Positions 62,579 through 64,000 of a DNA stretch of 64,000 nt are shown piece after piece. The notes under the pieces were generated by a model that saw only the letters and a list, made by a program, of their open reading frames with translations, was not told the origin of the DNA and did no database searches. The stretch lies in the NCBI RefSeq assembly GCF_040581485.1, contig NC_090129.1, positions 30,160,764 to 30,224,763 of the forward strand. Reading direction: 5' to 3'. This DNA comes from Linepithema humile (lineage: Eukaryota; Arthropoda; Insecta; Hymenoptera; Formicidae). The position numbers and the translations under genes are program-made. How positions within the stretch are numbered: the stretch's first letter is position 1; each line of letters starts with the position of its first letter.

Positions 62579-64000
62579 CCTCGAGTTTCCTGTTCCGTCG
62601 CGATTCGATCATGTCGGCCGGCGTTACCGTCGGAACCGGTCGCAGGAATCACTTATATTCGTGTTTATTACATCGAGATGTGACGTCACTTCCTGAGGGA
62701 GGGAGGACGGAATAACCTCATCATCGTATCCCACAGACGCAGCGGCGGCGGCGACGTCGGTGGTTCCCCCCTTTGAATAGAGCCGAATGGATTTGCGCAT
62801 CGCTTCTCTTCCTCTCTTCCTCTCCGGTCTTCCGCCACTTCCTCTTCATCCTCATCCTCCTCTCACGCCTCGCTTTCTCTCTCTCTCTTCGCCGCCCGCA
62901 AAGCTCTATCCTCCGTTTTATGCGCGCCTTTGAGAATTTCGTCCGAAAGCCCCGATACCGACTGCCTTTGACTCGAGCACCGAGAAGAGCGACGGCTCGA
63001 AAGAGCGCGGCGGCAATCGAAGGGCGAAAGCCGATGTCGCCGAATGAAAAACGCCAGGCTGACTTCCGTTGAATGGGGGGGAAATGTACAGGGAGGAACA
63101 AGAGGGCGGAACCGCAGATGGCGAGCTGCGAATTCGTCGCTCGATTCGCACTTTGCATAAGAACGACTGGGCACTTCCTTCGCCAGTTTTCTCTCGCCTT
63201 CTTCCGATGTCGATGTAACTTTTTGCACTCTCATTTTGTCCGATCGGAACATCTTTCTCGAAACGCCCGACAACTTCAACCGCGTTACGATTCAGTGGAG
63301 GAAGAGCATTATCGAAATATATAACATTATACAAAATACCTGAATATTTCTGAATACTAAAATATCTTACATTTCAAATATCTACATTTTTTAATGTTAT
63401 TCAATTTTGCAGAGAGATCATTAAGCAATTAAATCAGATTTAATATCTCTATCCTCTGTTTCATATCAAAAAGAAGATTTTATATAAAAAGATTTCTAGT
63501 TAATAAAATAATGAAAATACAATATTAATAATATTGTATAGAAATGTCTCCTCCTCATTGTCGTTCCTTTGTAATGCGAAAATCCACTACAGACCTCACT
63601 GTACATTCCGTAATTCGGAAAATTCGATCACACATTAATCAGCGATAAATATTTTTCCGCGATACAGTTTTCGAAACTCTAACAGTAAAACTTAAAGGCG
63701 GGTTTCTTTACAGATACGATGGAAACGGGCGCGAAATGGCACACTGCACGATCCCGATAATCTCCCGCTTCGCTGGTCTCGATGCGATTCCGTCTTCTTC
63801 TTTCAAATGTAAATGCATTTCCACCGCCGGGAGAGATCGAATCGCGCGGACTCGTAAAAAGGAAAATAGTAAAGTCGCTCCATCATCATTTCTCGTCACG
63901 ACGTGCGGGTGTATCCGGCTGCTTACTCGCCGTATGTATTCATCCTCCGGAGCCGGCTAAACCATAGAAGCGATCGCCTGCGGCTGCATCCAGGAACACC

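Larger units (their letters stand above)
56887..64000. other. Intergenic DNA to the window end, no gene recognised
   Basis: AT-rich stretches alternate with CpG-rich ones (57.0-58.8, 61.1-63.3 and 63.7-64.0 kb). The CpG-rich block at 61.2-63.2 kb has purine-rich and GA-rich tracts like those of insect promoters and may be the 5' region of a gene beyond the window. An acceptor-like TTTCTTTACAG at 63703-63713 precedes an ATG that is soon stopped in frame. Open frames here are mostly arginine/serine-rich products of GC skew. Simple repeats are listed separately. Confidence 0.4.

Overview
The window is nuclear DNA from an insect, most likely a hymenopteran and quite possibly an ant. Short coding exons with consensus GT/AG introns lie in long AT-rich intergenic DNA that is still rich in CpG, with microsatellites and small inverted-repeat elements. 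I see no bacterial operons, rRNA, tRNA or CRISPR arrays. Exons were joined by hand from splice sites and reading phase, so the models rest on sequence logic and not on transcripts.

Layout. 1.7-4.0 kb (minus): a complete six-exon tetraspanin of the TSPAN13/31 type, with a MITE-like inverted-repeat element in its second intron. 8.55-10.5 kb (plus): a two-exon sugar transporter of the insect Tret1 family. 11.5-13 kb: no protein gene is recognised, but a 17-bp motif occurs four times, each copy just downstream of a minus-strand splice-donor-like sequence. 18.8-19.85 kb (minus): a two-exon gene for a 240-residue protein with one C-terminal membrane helix. 30.7-35.15 kb (minus): the first three coding exons of a second long, disordered, single-helix membrane protein whose 3' end I could not place. 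41.06-46.65 kb (minus): a ten-exon urea transporter (SLC14/UT fold, 418 residues). 47.84-51.24 kb (minus): a complete eleven-exon Mcm6 (818 residues) with an E2F-like site about 90 bp upstream of its ATG. 51.4-52.6 kb: a long inverted repeat, one arm of which carries a nested hairpin element that is absent from the other. 54.19-55.9 kb (plus): a three-exon gene for an unrecognised secreted protein with its own TATA box, followed at 56.6-56.9 kb by a decayed or diverged partial copy of its last exon. 57-64 kb: no gene recognised; microsatellites and CpG-rich stretches.

The genes do not form one pathway. Mcm6 and the urea transporter are tandem neighbours on the same strand, but their products are unrelated. 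The most interesting items are the donor-associated 17-bp motif array, the unrecognised secreted-protein gene with its partial duplicate, the two unassigned single-helix membrane proteins, and the nested inverted-repeat structure upstream of Mcm6.
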